Source: Atherinomorus stipes (lineage: Eukaryota > Chordata > Actinopteri > Atheriniformes > Atherinidae). Taken from it: a stretch of DNA of 64,000 nt. Below, one piece after another: positions 1-41,415 of this stretch. A program made the translations under genes and the position numbers. The notes beneath the pieces are model-generated. The model saw only the letters and a list, made by a program, of their open reading frames with translations. It was not told the origin of the DNA and made no database searches. The stretch spans positions 2,483,001 to 2,547,000 of the forward strand of contig JALJCO010010476.1 in NCBI GenBank assembly GCA_023101725.1, given 5' to 3'. Numbering within the stretch: the first letter of the stretch is position 1; each line of letters opens with the position of its first letter.

Positions 1-2869
1 CTTTTTTATCCAGTTGGGACCTAAAGTACATGTGTGTGTGTATTAAAAGGAGATTTTGCAGAATGTTGTGCTGTGTTGGTTGATGGCAAACTCATATTAA
101 GCATTTACATCATATATTGAACCTCTTGGCCTACACCAATAATTTTTATTGACTGTGTTGCTCTTGCTAGAAGTCTTTTTGACATAATTTTCCTTCCAAT
201 AATCTTTATTTTTACTTGGCTTTTGTAATTTATTCCCCACTGCTTGGCTTTTACCGGTCCTTTAATTCTGCTGCTCGGATCTTTGTCAGCAAAACCTCGA
301 TTTTCAAACCGGTAAAGTTTCTCCTCTTCGTCTTCAATGCCATTTTTGTGAATGTACATCTGCTGCTAAGCGTGGGAAGTCGTACAGTAGCCTTATATGG
401 AATTATTGGGGCGGTAAGTATGCAGATTTACAATGGTCATGAACGCATGCTCACTTATGCACAGCTGGAAATCATCATGTTTACGAGGATCATTTACACA
501 GTTATCTAAAGTTAAAAACGTTTGTTGAATCTGACATGGGACACTCGGTGCCCACGGTAGGAGAAAAAGTAAGAAAAAGTTAGGAGAAGAATATGAAAAT
601 GTTGTTGCATGAGGCCCACTTACAGTAAACAAATCCAAACAAGCTTATAAAGGTCTAAACTTTGATCGCAGTTATCTGAAAGCTTTCCAGATTTTCTGCA
701 ATTGCTGAATTATTGTCCAATGTTGATTTCTTTTTTTAAATAAGAAAAATCCTGCACTTATTTTGCTTCCACTACAAAACTAAATATCTGAACTTGGATT
801 CTCTACAACTTAACGATCACTTCATCTTCTACAAACTGAAATCTTAACAGTAATATAAGTCTGGAGAAGGTTGTTTAAACTCATGGATGCCGCTGGACTT
901 TCTCCTCACCTGGTTTCCACCCATGCCATGACAGTTAAAAAAGCCAACTTTCTCATTCTCCTTCCTTCCCATGTTGTCCACACATTGGTTGGTCTCCACA
1001 TTTCTGATCTACAAACAGGAAATACAGAAGTAAAGGTTTCCGCAAAACCAAACTCATATGCGTCATTTTCTAAACATTCACCTTTGAAGTTCTGTAGGAC
1101 TGTATTTGTTTACTTGTGTTTCTATTGTTTATTCTATCAATTCATAATGAATTTTTCCCTCCATACATGTCTAAATATGAAAATGGATTAATTCTAATGC
1201 AGTTAACAATAAAAAGGAGTCATATTGTCTACCGTACATTCCCTCGCATCCTCAACAATGTTTCTGGTTTAATTAAAAGTATTTTTATAATGACATTAAG
1301 ATTTATATAAATATTGCTTGACTTGACTGCTATCGCTCCTATTATCTGCTATTTCCTTAATCACATTACAACTGAGAGAATAGCTTCCTGAAAAGCCGCC
1401 CAGAGGACAAAATGGTAGCTAATTTATGGTACAACTGTACAGCTTTAAAAAATTGCATCAACTAATTTAACAATGACTGCAAAGAGGCTCATCTGAGACT
1501 TTACTGAAAGTGCTCTCAGAGCTCATACTTTTTCCACAGTGCTCCTTTAACCGACATACAGAAATTTGCATAAAACAAAAACAAAATTGATATTACCAAA
1601 ACTGTTCAATGATTCATCTTTGAGCGGGAGATCAATTGCTTGACAGAGTTACACTGAAATGTTTCTCATTTCTAACAATCCAACTTCTACTCATTATCTT
1701 CACTTTAAAAGTGGAAATCGTGATGTGACTACTCAGTTCTGAGTGAATCAGTGTTTTCACAGCTCCTGCAGGCTTATCATCAATTCAGCCATCTAATGAA
1801 CTCATGTGTTCAAAGAGCTGAAGCTGAGCTGACCATTGCCAAAGCCATTATTATGGCTATCATGCAGGAATAAAATAGCATTTAGAATCCAATAATGAAA
1901 AAGAAAAAAGCCCTAATAGTTCCAGCTGTTAAGAGAGGCTGGCGGAGTGTTAGTGAGCATGAGACTCAGGAAGATGGGAGGAGAGGTGCTGCAGTGGCTA
2001 AAAAGTGACAGAAAGAGACTGTGCTCTTGCTGCAGTATAGCAAAGCAAAGCAGCACTGATGAATATTCCCTCATCCTCAGCTCTTAGAGGATTACAAGCT
2101 CCTTTCAGCGTAAGTTCTTCAACTGACATTGCTTTAAAATGGCCTTCATCTATTGCGAAAACAGCATTTTTCATGTCAGCGCTGACTCCAAATCAAGCTG
2201 CACTGCAATTGACACCAAGTCCCACAAACTAATTGGAAAATCAGATCACTTAAATAAAAACAGAACAACAACAAAAAAAACTTTGGTCTTAGCGGAAAAG
2301 AATGACTAAACAACTTCAAATATCTTAAATGCATTTAACAATGAAAGCTGGTCTCAGCAGGATAAAAATCTGTCATCACTCTCATCTATGCCCATCAAAT
2401 ATGCTGAAAAATATTCTCTAGCTTCCAGCACATAACAAACATGGGAAAATGTAATATGGAAAGAAAATGAAGCTAACTGAGTAGCATTTACAGCAGCACT
2501 TGAGAGACAATATCATTAATTTATCCTTTTAAATTTATTTTTGCTTGCAGGGAATAACTCAACAAAATGCATACATAGGCCTTATCTCACCCATCCAGCG
2601 TATACAACATAACTGTATAAACATGCAACTGCAAGAGCATCCCTGCAATTGTTTACTATACGTGTTGAGTACAAACAACCAGACATGTTTGCTGCTATCT
2701 TGTTTTGTCAAGCCTTTCCTGGCTCCTCAGATTTTCACATTTATCTCTCAACAATATTGTCTTTCTGCAAACACAACCCCAGAGCTACAAGGACGTATCT
2801 GACTGAATGCAGAAGCAGGCAGAGTATCTGCAGTATAAAGGAAAAATCAGAGTACAAAAGCTCTCGTAC
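1..2869. other. galnt13 intron sequence leading to the missing lectin exons
   Basis: I searched the minus strand for the lectin motifs (NVETNQCLD, CLDV, QLWEY) and saw none. The stretch is AT-rich, with only short chance open frames. One minus-strand frame at 105-359 is rich in charged residues but I do not recognise it. It is probably the next galnt13 intron. Confidence 0.5.
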
Positions 2870-31949
<29,080 letters not shown>

Positions 31950-32465
31950 CTCCTCTCTGGAATGTCAGCCAGGCAGACAAACAAGGAAGATGGCTGAGAG
32001 CACTTAGGAGCACTCAGGCTGCTGGTGAGGTGTTTGAACACCGGAGACGGGGCGCGGAAACAGGGGTGACACCAAGCAGGTTTGATCAGGAGGCATCATC
32101 CTTCAGTGGGGAGACAAACAAAAAAACGATAAGAAGAGAGAACACTAAAGATAATAGCAAACATTAGTTGTTTTGGCTCTTTCACACTGTTACAATCCTT
32201 TAAGAGAGATACAACATTCATTCAGGCCCCCAACTTGTCTGTGTGTATTTATCAGTTATGAGACGGATCTAGCCTCATAAAATCAAAGGCAAAGAAATGG
32301 CAGGTGTTCACAGACTGGCTTTACCTCAGATTTTTCCTCTAGTCTGATGTTGCACATAAAACATGCTGGGAGCTCGTATAACAAAAATAAATACAACACC
32401 CAGGTAAGTAATGATACACCCTAGCACATGGTAACTCAAGGTTTGTTTTGTTTTTTTTATATACT

Positions 32466-32680
32466 GTTTAGATCCCCGAGGGGAAATTAGGGCTCTGCAT
32501 TTTGCCCATCTTTGCACAGTAGGACCAGAGAGCAGTGGGCTGCTACTTGGAGCACCCAGAGAGCAGTTGGTGGGGGTTAAGGACCTTGCTCAGGGGTCCA
32601 CAGTGGTTCACCTGAATGTTGTGTCGGGGACTCCGCGCCCAGGCCCGGGACATTGCCACTAGGCCACCCACTCCCCCACA
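32466..32680 (-). mobile_element. tRNA-derived SINE, minus orientation
   Basis: On the minus strand a perfect A box TGGCCTAGTGG (32666-32656) heads the element, followed by the central GAACCACTGTGGACCCCTGA and GAGCAAGGTCCTTAACCCCC region and a tail near 32466. The B box is eroded. It is the same family as the plus-strand copy at 46219-46440. Confidence 0.7.
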
Positions 32681-32802
32681 AGTTGTTGTCGTGCTGCTAG
32701 GTACACATCTGGCAACCCTGGCCCTGAAAGCTCCTCCGTTGACAGGACACAATCAGCAAACTATAATTCCCCCCATATATCCAGTAAGATGAAAGCACTT
32801 AC

Positions 32803-32842
32803 TCTGGCTGAGGAATAGAGGTAGCATCAGACTCAGAGCCAA
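32803..32842 (-). other. galnt13: Possible 40-bp 5' UTR exon of galnt13
   Basis: On the minus strand a short block is bounded by a good acceptor (TTTTATTTGCAG) and a strong donor (GTAAGTGC). It lies between the promoter region at 41.4-41.9 kb and the ATG exon. There is no coding evidence; transcript data would decide. Confidence 0.3.
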
Positions 32843-32849
32843 CTGCAAA

Positions 32850-33639
32850 TAAAAGGATCAAATCATATGCATTTCAAACAGACTGATGAGCCCAACTTCA
32901 GTGGCTTAGGTATGACAAAACGGCCAGTGGGATGCATTATATCTACTGCAAACAGTGCAGTAAAAACATGACTGGTAACAGAACTTCAGCAGTCTGAACA
33001 TCAACATTCGGGACTGAAATGCTGATAAAACACATCTTGGAATAACACACCGTCTGTCGTGATAATTGTCTGACCAACAGAGCGTCTCCCTCCCTGCAGC
33101 AGTTCAGCATCAAACAGCGGCACACCAAAGCCTCACAGATAATAATAAAATTTACTGTTGTTCAGAGCAAAACCAAAGAGAATATTCATTTCACTGAATT
33201 TAAGCAACAAATCGTTCTGTTCAAAAACAATGAATTAAATGTAAACTCAACCCACGGAGTTGCAACATGGTTATGCTGCAATTCAACAAGTCAAACACTT
33301 CCGTGCACCTTCATTCCTGTTCACAAAACTTTATACAACTTCTAGTGACAGTGGTGTGATTAAATCCTAACCTTTAAAATGTTTTACTGTGGCACAAAAG
33401 CACTGCGGTATATTTTGGTTTATCTAAATGTTATGATCCTGCATTAAAAAGACAGTTAGGTGTTCCAGTGCAATTCATATAGAGATTTACTTTAGAGGCA
33501 TACATGTTACAATGACAGCTCTCCAGTTGAGAAATTGCATTGTTTTCATCGATCAAAACATTGTTAACTAGTTTATCTAAACACTCACATCTGCCTTGTG
33601 GCAGCAGTTCAAGCTCCTGGTGCAATAGTGTAGGGGCCA
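32850..33639. other. galnt13 5' intron, no feature seen
   Basis: Plain intron sequence between the SINE and the Tc1 relic. Confidence 0.4.
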
Positions 33640-33960
33640 AAAGTGCACCCATCTTCTGATGGCTCCAGCAGGATAATGCACCATGTTACAAAGCTCAAAT
33701 CATCTCAAATTGGTTTCTTGACCATAACAACAAGTTCACTGTACTCCACCGGCCTCCACAATCACCAGATCTCAATCCAATGAAGCATCTTTAAAAGGTG
33801 ATGGAACAGAGGTTCTCATCGTGTATGTGCAGCTAAGAAGACCTGCAGCAACTGTGTGATGCTGTCATGTCAATGTGGAATGTTTCCAACACCTTGCTGA
33901 ATCTACGCCATTAAGAACTTCAGTAATTCTGAAGGCAAAAGGAGATCTAACCAGGTAAGG
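33640..33960 (+). mobile_element. Tc1-like transposase C-terminal relic
   Basis: Heavily mutated plus-strand copy of the end of a Tc1 transposase: CAGCAGGATAATGCACCATG (Gln-Gln-Asp-Asn-Ala-Pro, second Asp region), CACAATCACCAGATCTCAAT (Ser-Pro-Asp-Leu-Asn, third acid region) and a terminal GGCAAAAGGAGATCTAACCA (Ala-Lys-Gly-Gly-Pro-Thr-like). Stops and frameshifts throughout. A different family from the other two Tc1 copies. Confidence 0.7.
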
Positions 33961-34004
33961 TGGACTGAATGAAGTGAACTGCAAAAACTGTCTTACCAAA
34001 TCTT

Positions 34005-34800
34005 AAGGCGCATTTGGACAGAGAGGTTCAAAGAACGCAGTTCCTATAACTACGCGTCTCGAGTTTAGTTGTAAGAACTACCCTTAGCCTTCAGTGTGCG
34101 TTCGCACATTAGGGAGGATGTTGTTAGGGACCATGTGTGACGCAATCGTTGCGACAGTGACAAATTTATGCCCCAGCAGGTCTAATACAAAACTGAGGTT
34201 TCTCATCTCTTTTATTCAAAGCTATTATAAAAGCTGACTTACCAGCTTTCCCTCCCTTTCCCTTGTTTACCTTTTGTTGAAGTGTGCCCGGACACTTCAG
34301 TGGACGGATCGTCCACTAAAGTGTCCGGGCGGCAGCCGCAGATTCTACTGCCACACTTTGCAGCTGTATTTGGGTCATTAAATTAATATAAAAATAATTG
34401 CTTTTGGATATTTCAAAATAGTTATCGATTCAGGACGTGTACCATTGTGATCGATTTAATAATGAATTTGTACACTCCTATTGTAATAGTTCTTGTTGTT
34501 ATTACAATCTCGGTAAACAGGTAAACAGCTGTTAGACTTTTTAAATATGGCGGGGCTGGAAGAAACGGAGATCACGTAAGGGGCACGGCTTGCCAGTTCT
34601 ACCAATCACCAAACACCAACATATTTCAGTTCCTATGGAACCCCGAAAAGACCCTGCCTCGGAGTAGGAGCTAAAAAGGTTATAGGAACTGAGGGCCGAG
34701 GTCCCTGGTTCCTATTTGTTCGAATGCGCAAAAAAACGGCCTGGTTCCCGAAAAGGTTATAGGAACTCCAAATGATTCCTACAGTCCGAAAGCCCCTTTA
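34005..34800. mobile_element. MITE nested in the CTGCAAAA element
   Basis: Imperfect ends AAGGCGCATTTGGACAG and GTCCGAAAGCCCCTTT (inverted). Internal subrepeats GTTATAGGAACT occur at about 34678 and 34757, matching the AGTTCCTATAACTAC of the left side (about 34040) in inverted orientation. The family was not identified. Confidence 0.45.
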
Positions 34801-35235
34801 GTCTTATATTCAGCAAAAACTGTCTTAACTATATCAATTTGAGAGAAATATACTTGACAGACTAGAATGTGTAAGATTATTGATCTAGTTTTGAGAATAA
34901 ATGTCTTTTATTTCTTACTTAGTAAGTGAATCTTAAAATTGGATATTTTATAAGCATTTTAAGTTAAATTATCTCACTAAGACACTGTTTTAGATCACAC
35001 TGTCTTTTGCTCCCAATTTTAGCTGTAAAAACTTGTTTTAAGACCTCCCATACAGTACCAGTTCACACACACACAGGTTTCTTGTAATAAGAAAAAAAAA
35101 ATCTAGATGTTAGACAAGTGGGAACTAGCTTAAAACAAGCTGTGGAAAACTCATTTCAAGTTTCTTATTAAGTTATAAACACTTAAAACTAGTCTGGTAA
35201 TGTTTTTTTTTATTATTTTAGTGTTGTTGCTTTCT

Positions 35236-35340
35236 CATTTTAAAGACACACAAGTAACTTTTGGACCTTAAAAATCTGTGTTTCTGACTTGTTTTGATGT
35301 CAAACCAAAAATTAATAAGCTTTTGGTAGCCGAGGCTCAG
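35236..35340 (-). mobile_element. Fragment of TTAA MITE family C
   Basis: TTTAAAGACACACAAGTAAC and GGACCTTAAAAATCTGTG match, in inverse orientation, the right end of the complete copy at 52584-53025. The copy runs into the low-quality block and is cut off there. Confidence 0.6.
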
Positions 35341-35958
35341 GGGAAAAAAAAGTAGAATTCCATCGGGGGGGGCGGATACCAAAATATGGTTCCCCGGCAC
35401 CAAAAAAAAGGAAAAACCGGATATAAATCGGGGGTTTAAAGATCATTCGAAATGGAAAAAAAGAAAAAACAGGGAGAGAGGGGAGAAAAAGAAGAGGAGG
35501 GGAAAGAAAAAAAAATCTGGGTAAAAAAAAAGGTCAGGGGGGGGGAAATAGAAAAGATCTTAAAAGAACAACTAACCGGGAATTCAAGAACTGCTAGAGA
35601 GGTGCCTATGTAGCAGTCTGAAACAGTGGCTGGGGTGGTAGAGCTGGTTTTTTCATACTCAGAGGATCATGAGTTCAGGTCCCATGTTATCCAAACTAAT
35701 TTGACCCTTGGTAAAAGAAGCCTTCACCAAGCTCCATTTGTGTACATGTGTGTTTGGAGGGTGGTGGTTGTTGTGTTGTTCCTTCAGAAATGCTGCCTTA
35801 CAAGAAAGGCTTTTTAGAAATTCTCAAATTAAAAATATATATATTATGGGGGTGCACCGGTGGATTGGGTTGAAAAAGGGTATCGGGAGATTTTTGTCTT
35901 GTTAACTTGCCAATGGCCAAAGAAAAAAAAAATTAACTTAGGGGGAGGGGGGGAAATA

Positions 35959-36014
<56 letters not shown>

Positions 36015-36540
36015 TTGATATATAAATTATTCTTATAAAAAAAAAAAATTTTTCCTCTTTTTTTTGGGGGGTGGGGGGGTGGGGGTAGGAGAGGAGAAGG
36101 AATCTCATCATAGAAGAAAAAAGAAGGGGGGGGGGGGTGGAAATAAAATATAAAATAATAAAAAAAAAAGAGATGGATATGCAGTATGAAATAAAAATTA
36201 TCTATCTAAAAAAAAAATATTTATAAAAAAAAATTATGTTTATGTGTGTATATGTAAATAATTTTAATGCTAAAAAAAAATAAATATGCTAAATAATAAA
36301 GTGAATAATTAATTATTAAAAATTTAAAGTAAAAAAAAAAAAAATAATTAAAAAAAGCAATAAAAAAAAATAATAAAAAGAAAATGATGAAAAAAAAGGT
36401 TGTATTGAAAAAATATTAGAAAAAAATGAAATTATGAAAAAGAAAGGAAAGAGTAAAGAAGAGAGGAGAGAAAAAAAATATAAAAAAAAAAAAAAAAAAA
36501 ATAAAAAAAATAAACTAAAAAGAGTTATGTAAACAAGTGG
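35341..36540. other. Low-complexity block, probable assembly noise around microsatellites
   Basis: G-runs, A-runs (a poly-A of about 43 at 35962-36004) and T-poor purine stretches, interrupted at about 35580-35830 by normal-looking sequence. Edges are abrupt. Confidence 0.55.
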
Positions 36541-36588
36541 TAGTAATGACAGATGTGTATAGGGGTTGGGACCCTAAAAAACATATAA

Positions 36589-36593
<5 letters not shown>

Positions 36594-36628
<35 letters not shown>
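36594..36628. repeat. (AT)n microsatellite
   Basis: Alternating AT over about 35 bases, followed by TATATAC and CATACATATG text. Confidence 0.9.
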
Positions 36629-36632
<4 letters not shown>

Positions 36633-37258
36633 TATATTCTGTATGTATATACATACATATGTTTATATGTATGTATATATTTTTTTTTTATTTTTTCCCA
36701 TTTATTTGCCTATGAGAAAGAACAACACTCAAAAAAAAGCATTACCAGACTAGATTTGAGGGACTTTTCACTAAATAAGGGACTTGAACTGAGTGTTTTA
36801 ACTTGTTTAAAGATATTTCTCCCTGTCTAGAGTCTCCATATTTTTTTCTTATTTCAAGAAATCTTACCAACTGTAATTATCTTACTGCATGGACAGATTT
36901 CACTTGATTATAGTCAGATTCTTCTCTATTTCAGTGTTTTTGAACTTTTATTAAAGACCACTAAGTTTTGCAGTGTGGCTGATGCATGTCAAGAACTGGT
37001 GGGCATATAGCAGGTAATAATCACAATTAAAGATAACTGATTTCCACCAGACATTATGGAAGGTCAAAAAAGGCGTTACCTTATCAGTTTCATCATAGTG
37101 TGCGTGATCTCAATGACAATTCAGTTAATTCAGTCATTGTCAGTTTAACAAGATGACAAATGTTGAACTGGTGGAGGAATTATAGTCATCTAGATACAGT
37201 CACACAACAGCAGCTGAAAATGTCATTTTTAAAGCTCCTTGATGATGTTACCACTTCA

Positions 37259-37559
37259 TAGAGCTGGGAGATATATCAACACAAGAAAATGTGGATGTAA
37301 TTATATGTGAGATATTGAACTGGACCATATCATATGTCAATGTTTGTTTGTTTTGTTTGTTAATTCTTTTTTAATGTTAATCTACATCTGAGTATTATTT
37401 CATCTGGCTAGTTTAAATACAGTAAAACTACTTGTGACATCTCATATTTGGTTCAAACATTTGCTCTCTTTGCAAAAATATATCAGGATATATATCGTAT
37501 ATCGATATTCAGCCTAAATATATCGGAATATGACTTTTGGTCCATATCACCCAGCCCTA
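37259..37559. mobile_element. hAT MITE with perfect 8-bp target duplication
   Basis: Left TAGAGCTGGGAGATAT, right ATATCACCCAGCCCTA. Flanking duplication CCACTTCA on both sides (37251-37258 and 37560-37567) is exact. 301 bp, non-coding. It sits in the galnt13 5' intron. Confidence 0.92.
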
Positions 37560-37567
37560 CCACTTCA

Positions 37568-39007
37568 TATATATTTTCATCCTGAATTTTCTGCAGGTTC
37601 AGTGACATTTCAAGTGATAAAGGTATTCAACTTCAAGTATTCGCTTTTTCACTAAAACACTGATGTTTGTTTACAAACAGACCCGTACCAGAAGGAAAGT
37701 TAACTGGAGGTCAAACCTCACATACCGCATGGGATTGACTGCAAACCTTTCACACTCTTCCATCTGAAATGATGAATGGATGCTCATTTCCCCTTCAAAG
37801 AAATCCCCCCACTTCTTCAGTAGTGCTGTTAGAGATCATCTGGGAGACTCTTATGCCACAGGCAATGTGTGGAGCTTAAACATCTCACTGTGTGGAATTT
37901 ATGGATCACAATATTGCTGATGAATAAAAAAATCATCACCATGTCAAACAGGTTTTCTATGTGATTAAAATGATAAGTTTTTGTTGACGGAAAAGCTCAT
38001 GAAAGTATCATTAGTAAGGAAATAGAATGATGGAAAACATCAAGAAAACATCAAATATCAAGTTTATAGAAACTTGAAGGCTTTTAAATAAATCTGATAA
38101 CAGAAATATGAGTTTCAATATACAGTCCATCACTATCTGTGACATATCAGGAACTGTAGCATGTTTTTTTATCTGGGGCATTCTGCCTTGAATATGATAA
38201 ACAGATGTGTGTCTGTATAAATCATCCAATCTTATGATAAATAAACACTAAACAAACATTTCTGCATCCATGCTGATGGATACAAATTGTGCATTTTTAA
38301 TGACACTGTAAGGCATTAGTAATGTAAGTAATGCATTTTTAAGGGAGGCTATGTTTGTCTGGAACACTTTTTCTTTCATTTGCAAATACAGCAGAACCCA
38401 CTATGCCAAAATAAAAAAATCTAACATGCTGCAGATGTAAGAGGGTCTATTTTAAAGCCAAGTCAAGATCTTTTTCTAGCCTTGGCTATAGAAAAGTAGC
38501 TTTTAATGCTTAATAGCAGAGGCAAACTTTAAAAACAAGACAAAATCTTAAAATAAAATTAAGTGTATAGATACCAATAATCTGCATTTCTGGGAGAGGG
38601 AAATTCTAAAAAGCAGAATGTTAAGTTTTCCGATTATGATTATTTCCAAAATATCAGTCCCATTTTTACCAAATGTAAAAACGTGGAACTGTGGAGCATG
38701 TGCAGAATGCCTGAGCCCATTTCAGTCCAGCTAAGAGCATACATGCAGGATTTATTTGACCTCCAACTATATCATCTGGGTGTGCAAGTCTGGTAATGAT
38801 TTTTATTTCTGTAAGACTAACAACGCTAACATGCATTTTAAAATTCTGACTTTGGTCTGACTAACACAAAAATGTGTTTTGTTTTGTTTTTTCTAGTGTA
38901 ATGCAAACACATTGACTGCATCCGTACGAACACCCTAAAAAAAGTGGTCTGCTGTGTCAGCTTTACTTCCAAATGGTTTGTTAGCTACATTTAAAGTGGA
39001 ATCAAAG
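37568..39007. other. galnt13 5' intron, no feature seen
   Basis: AT-rich intron with no repeat ends recognised. Confidence 0.4.
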
Positions 39008-39355
39008 TAGGGCTGCAACGATCAACTAATTGTTGACTATCAAAATAGTCGGTGACTAATTTCATAATCGACTAATCAATTATTGTTTATAAGCTTTGTT
39101 TTTCCTCTCAAAGTTGCCTCTGTACCTTCCACTGCCTCATCTGCCTTTCTGTCTGGTCAGCTTTTCTTGAATAGTTTATTGACATACTGTAAATAAACAC
39201 ACACACTACCAGTCAAAAGTTTGGACACGTTTTCCCATTAGATTCAACGAGGAAGTCTCCGAACTTTTGACTGGTACTGTAAATATGCTGCAATTTCTGC
39301 ATGATCCAATTAGACGCCTAATCAATTATCAAAATAATCGTTTGTGACAGCCCTA
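39008..39355. mobile_element. hAT MITE (TAGGGCTGCAACGAT family)
   Basis: Ends TAGGGCTGCAACGATCAACT and AATCGTTTGTGACAGCCCTA. Flanking 8-mers AATCAAAG and AATCAATG match at 7 of 8 bases. 348 bp. Inside it sits a small palindromic insert (39206-39281). Confidence 0.9.
39206..39281. mobile_element. 76-bp Tc1/mariner-type mini-element inside the hAT MITE
   Basis: CTACCAGTCAAAAGTTTGGA on the left and GAACTTTTGACTGGTA on the right are near-perfect inverted repeats, the common TACCAGTCAAAAGTTTGG end of fish Tc1/mariner MITEs. Little sequence lies between the ends. Confidence 0.7.
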
Positions 39356-39363
39356 AATCAATG

Positions 39364-41415
39364 GTTTCCTGGTGTTGATAACAGTAACATTAATATGTAA
39401 TATTGTAGGATTTCTGTTGATCTGTGCAAGCCATGGATGGCCCTTCCTCAGAACCAGATCATTAAAAGTGTCACCACTCCACAAAAAGGCACTTTACTGG
39501 TTTCATTCAAGAGCTTGCTCACAACTTGTCACACCATCCTTGCCCTATATCTTTAAATATTTGTGTGATTATTTTCTTGACTCAAAATCAATGGTTAAAT
39601 ATCTTTTTTTCCCCCCAAATAACACAATGTTAATTTAAACTGAATATTTGCATGATCAAATTAATCTAAAACCACCTAAATTCTGTGAGATTAAGTAAAT
39701 TTACCTTGCTCTTATATGTGGAAAATGCCTGCAGCATCTCCTGCAGGAATTCTCACTTATTATCATATCTTTCACTTGCAGCATGCTAATGATTTTGTAC
39801 TCCACTTACACACACACACATCCATATTTTCCTCTCCACTCCTTGTCTAAATGTCCATCAGAGGAGCTAAGACTGCCGCCCTGGGCTAACTCTTATCTCA
39901 TTGAAAAATAAGGCAGTCTCTGTCCAGCTGCATCAACACACGGACCACAGTGCAGAGGACCACTTGCTGACTTATACAAGCCTGTATGCAGCATAACACC
40001 TCAACTCACAGTGTAAACAAATCAATGATGAATCTGTCTCATGATGTGTGTTTGCAGCTTTCACCATCTGCTTTGGTGAATCAGTGGTAAATATGAAGGT
40101 GGGTATGATACCACCAGCAACACTACAAGCAGCTTGCTGAAGTCTTGTCCGAAGACATCCAACTCAATTAGTCCAACCATCTGCACAGATAAATATTTCC
40201 TCTGCAGTGTTCTCCTCTAGAAATACATCTCAACAAGCTATCCAAGCCACTTTTCCCGCTCCTTCTAAGGCACACATAAACCAGCGAGCATCATTAATTG
40301 CTTTCTCAAGTGACAGTTAATTGAGTTGTCAGCAGCACGCTTTGTTGTGAGATGCCTGATGCAGTGCTACGAGTTAGATTACGCATTTGTCCCTCACTCA
40401 ACAGGAGAGCATTCGCTGTATGCGAATGAAAGGCTCTTTAACTAATTGTTTTCCACACTGAAATAATTGGTCACACCTCACATCAAGACTTGATAATGGA
40501 AGCATGACACCAACCTAAAAAGAGAACAAAACAGAAAAGTGATCAAATAATGTTCGCGTGATCCTTTCCATCCCCAATATTAATCAGTACTAACCAAAGC
40601 CATCAGTGCCTTGCTTGTAGACATGCAGGACTAAAGTATGCTCAGGCCCCACACAGCCCAGACTGACATGGAGTCTGTCCAATCACAAAGCCACTTTTCA
40701 TGTTAACGTGGAGTAAAGCTGAGCATCAAGATTTTTAATCATACCTTTGATGTTAAGTATTAAAAGTTTAATCTGAATCTTAATTTTTTTACTCAGCACA
40801 TAGTTTCAAACGAGTAATATTGAGGGTTGGCCTCTCAGCAATGTACATATTTACATTTTATAACAGTACTAAAACTAAGGTGTCACACTGCCACCGGCAC
40901 CACTACTGAAAAATGCTAATCTTCACCCAGCCCTCCCAGGAACAGGAGGTGATTACAGAGCTGATCTCTGTAAGCCCATTAGACCAATGGCTGTTGCTCA
41001 TTTTATGTGGTAAACAATGCAAAAAATATATATAGCTGTTTAAAACACTTAATGCAAACCATTTTCAATTTCTTTAAAGATATGATCTGTGCAAACACGT
41101 GGGTGTACTGTACGTGTATTCACACATCCATTCATATGCATACAGCAGGCTCACCCTGATTTAAGCTTTTATTACTTAATAAATGTAACGTGAATAACAA
41201 TGTAGCGACAGTAGCTAGCCAGTAATCGCCCCCCTCAGTTGATCCCATTAAAATCCAGCACATGGCACAGTGAAAGAAACTATAACCAACAAAACAGCAG
41301 CATTATGATCACCGTGAGATGTCATGATGATGTACGCGCGACAGAACCGTGACATTATATTTTCAGTTCAAGGTGTGCGTGCACGCCACAGAAAATGAGG
41401 ACACGCTTTGCTTAC
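39364..41415. other. galnt13 5' intron next to the promoter; possible conserved elements
   Basis: No gene and no clear repeat. The stretch at 40240-40520 is balanced in composition and has an ATGCGAAT octamer-like site inside a short palindrome; it is a candidate regulatory element. Confidence 0.35.

Larger units (their letters stand above)
33980..36978. mobile_element. Interrupted element with CTGCAAAA ends
   Basis: The left side ACTGCAAAAACTGTCTTACC (33980) and the right side AAGTTTTGCAGTG (to about 36977) are inverted. A related CAGCAAAAACTGTCTTA piece restarts at 34813, after the inserted MITE. The interior is further broken by the low-quality block at 35341-36540, so integrity is uncertain. 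Confidence 0.4.

Noticed and set aside
105..359. 84-codon minus-strand frame rich in Lys and Arg
   Set aside because: Not recognised, no splice or promoter context, and it is not galnt13 lectin sequence. Not strong enough to call a gene.
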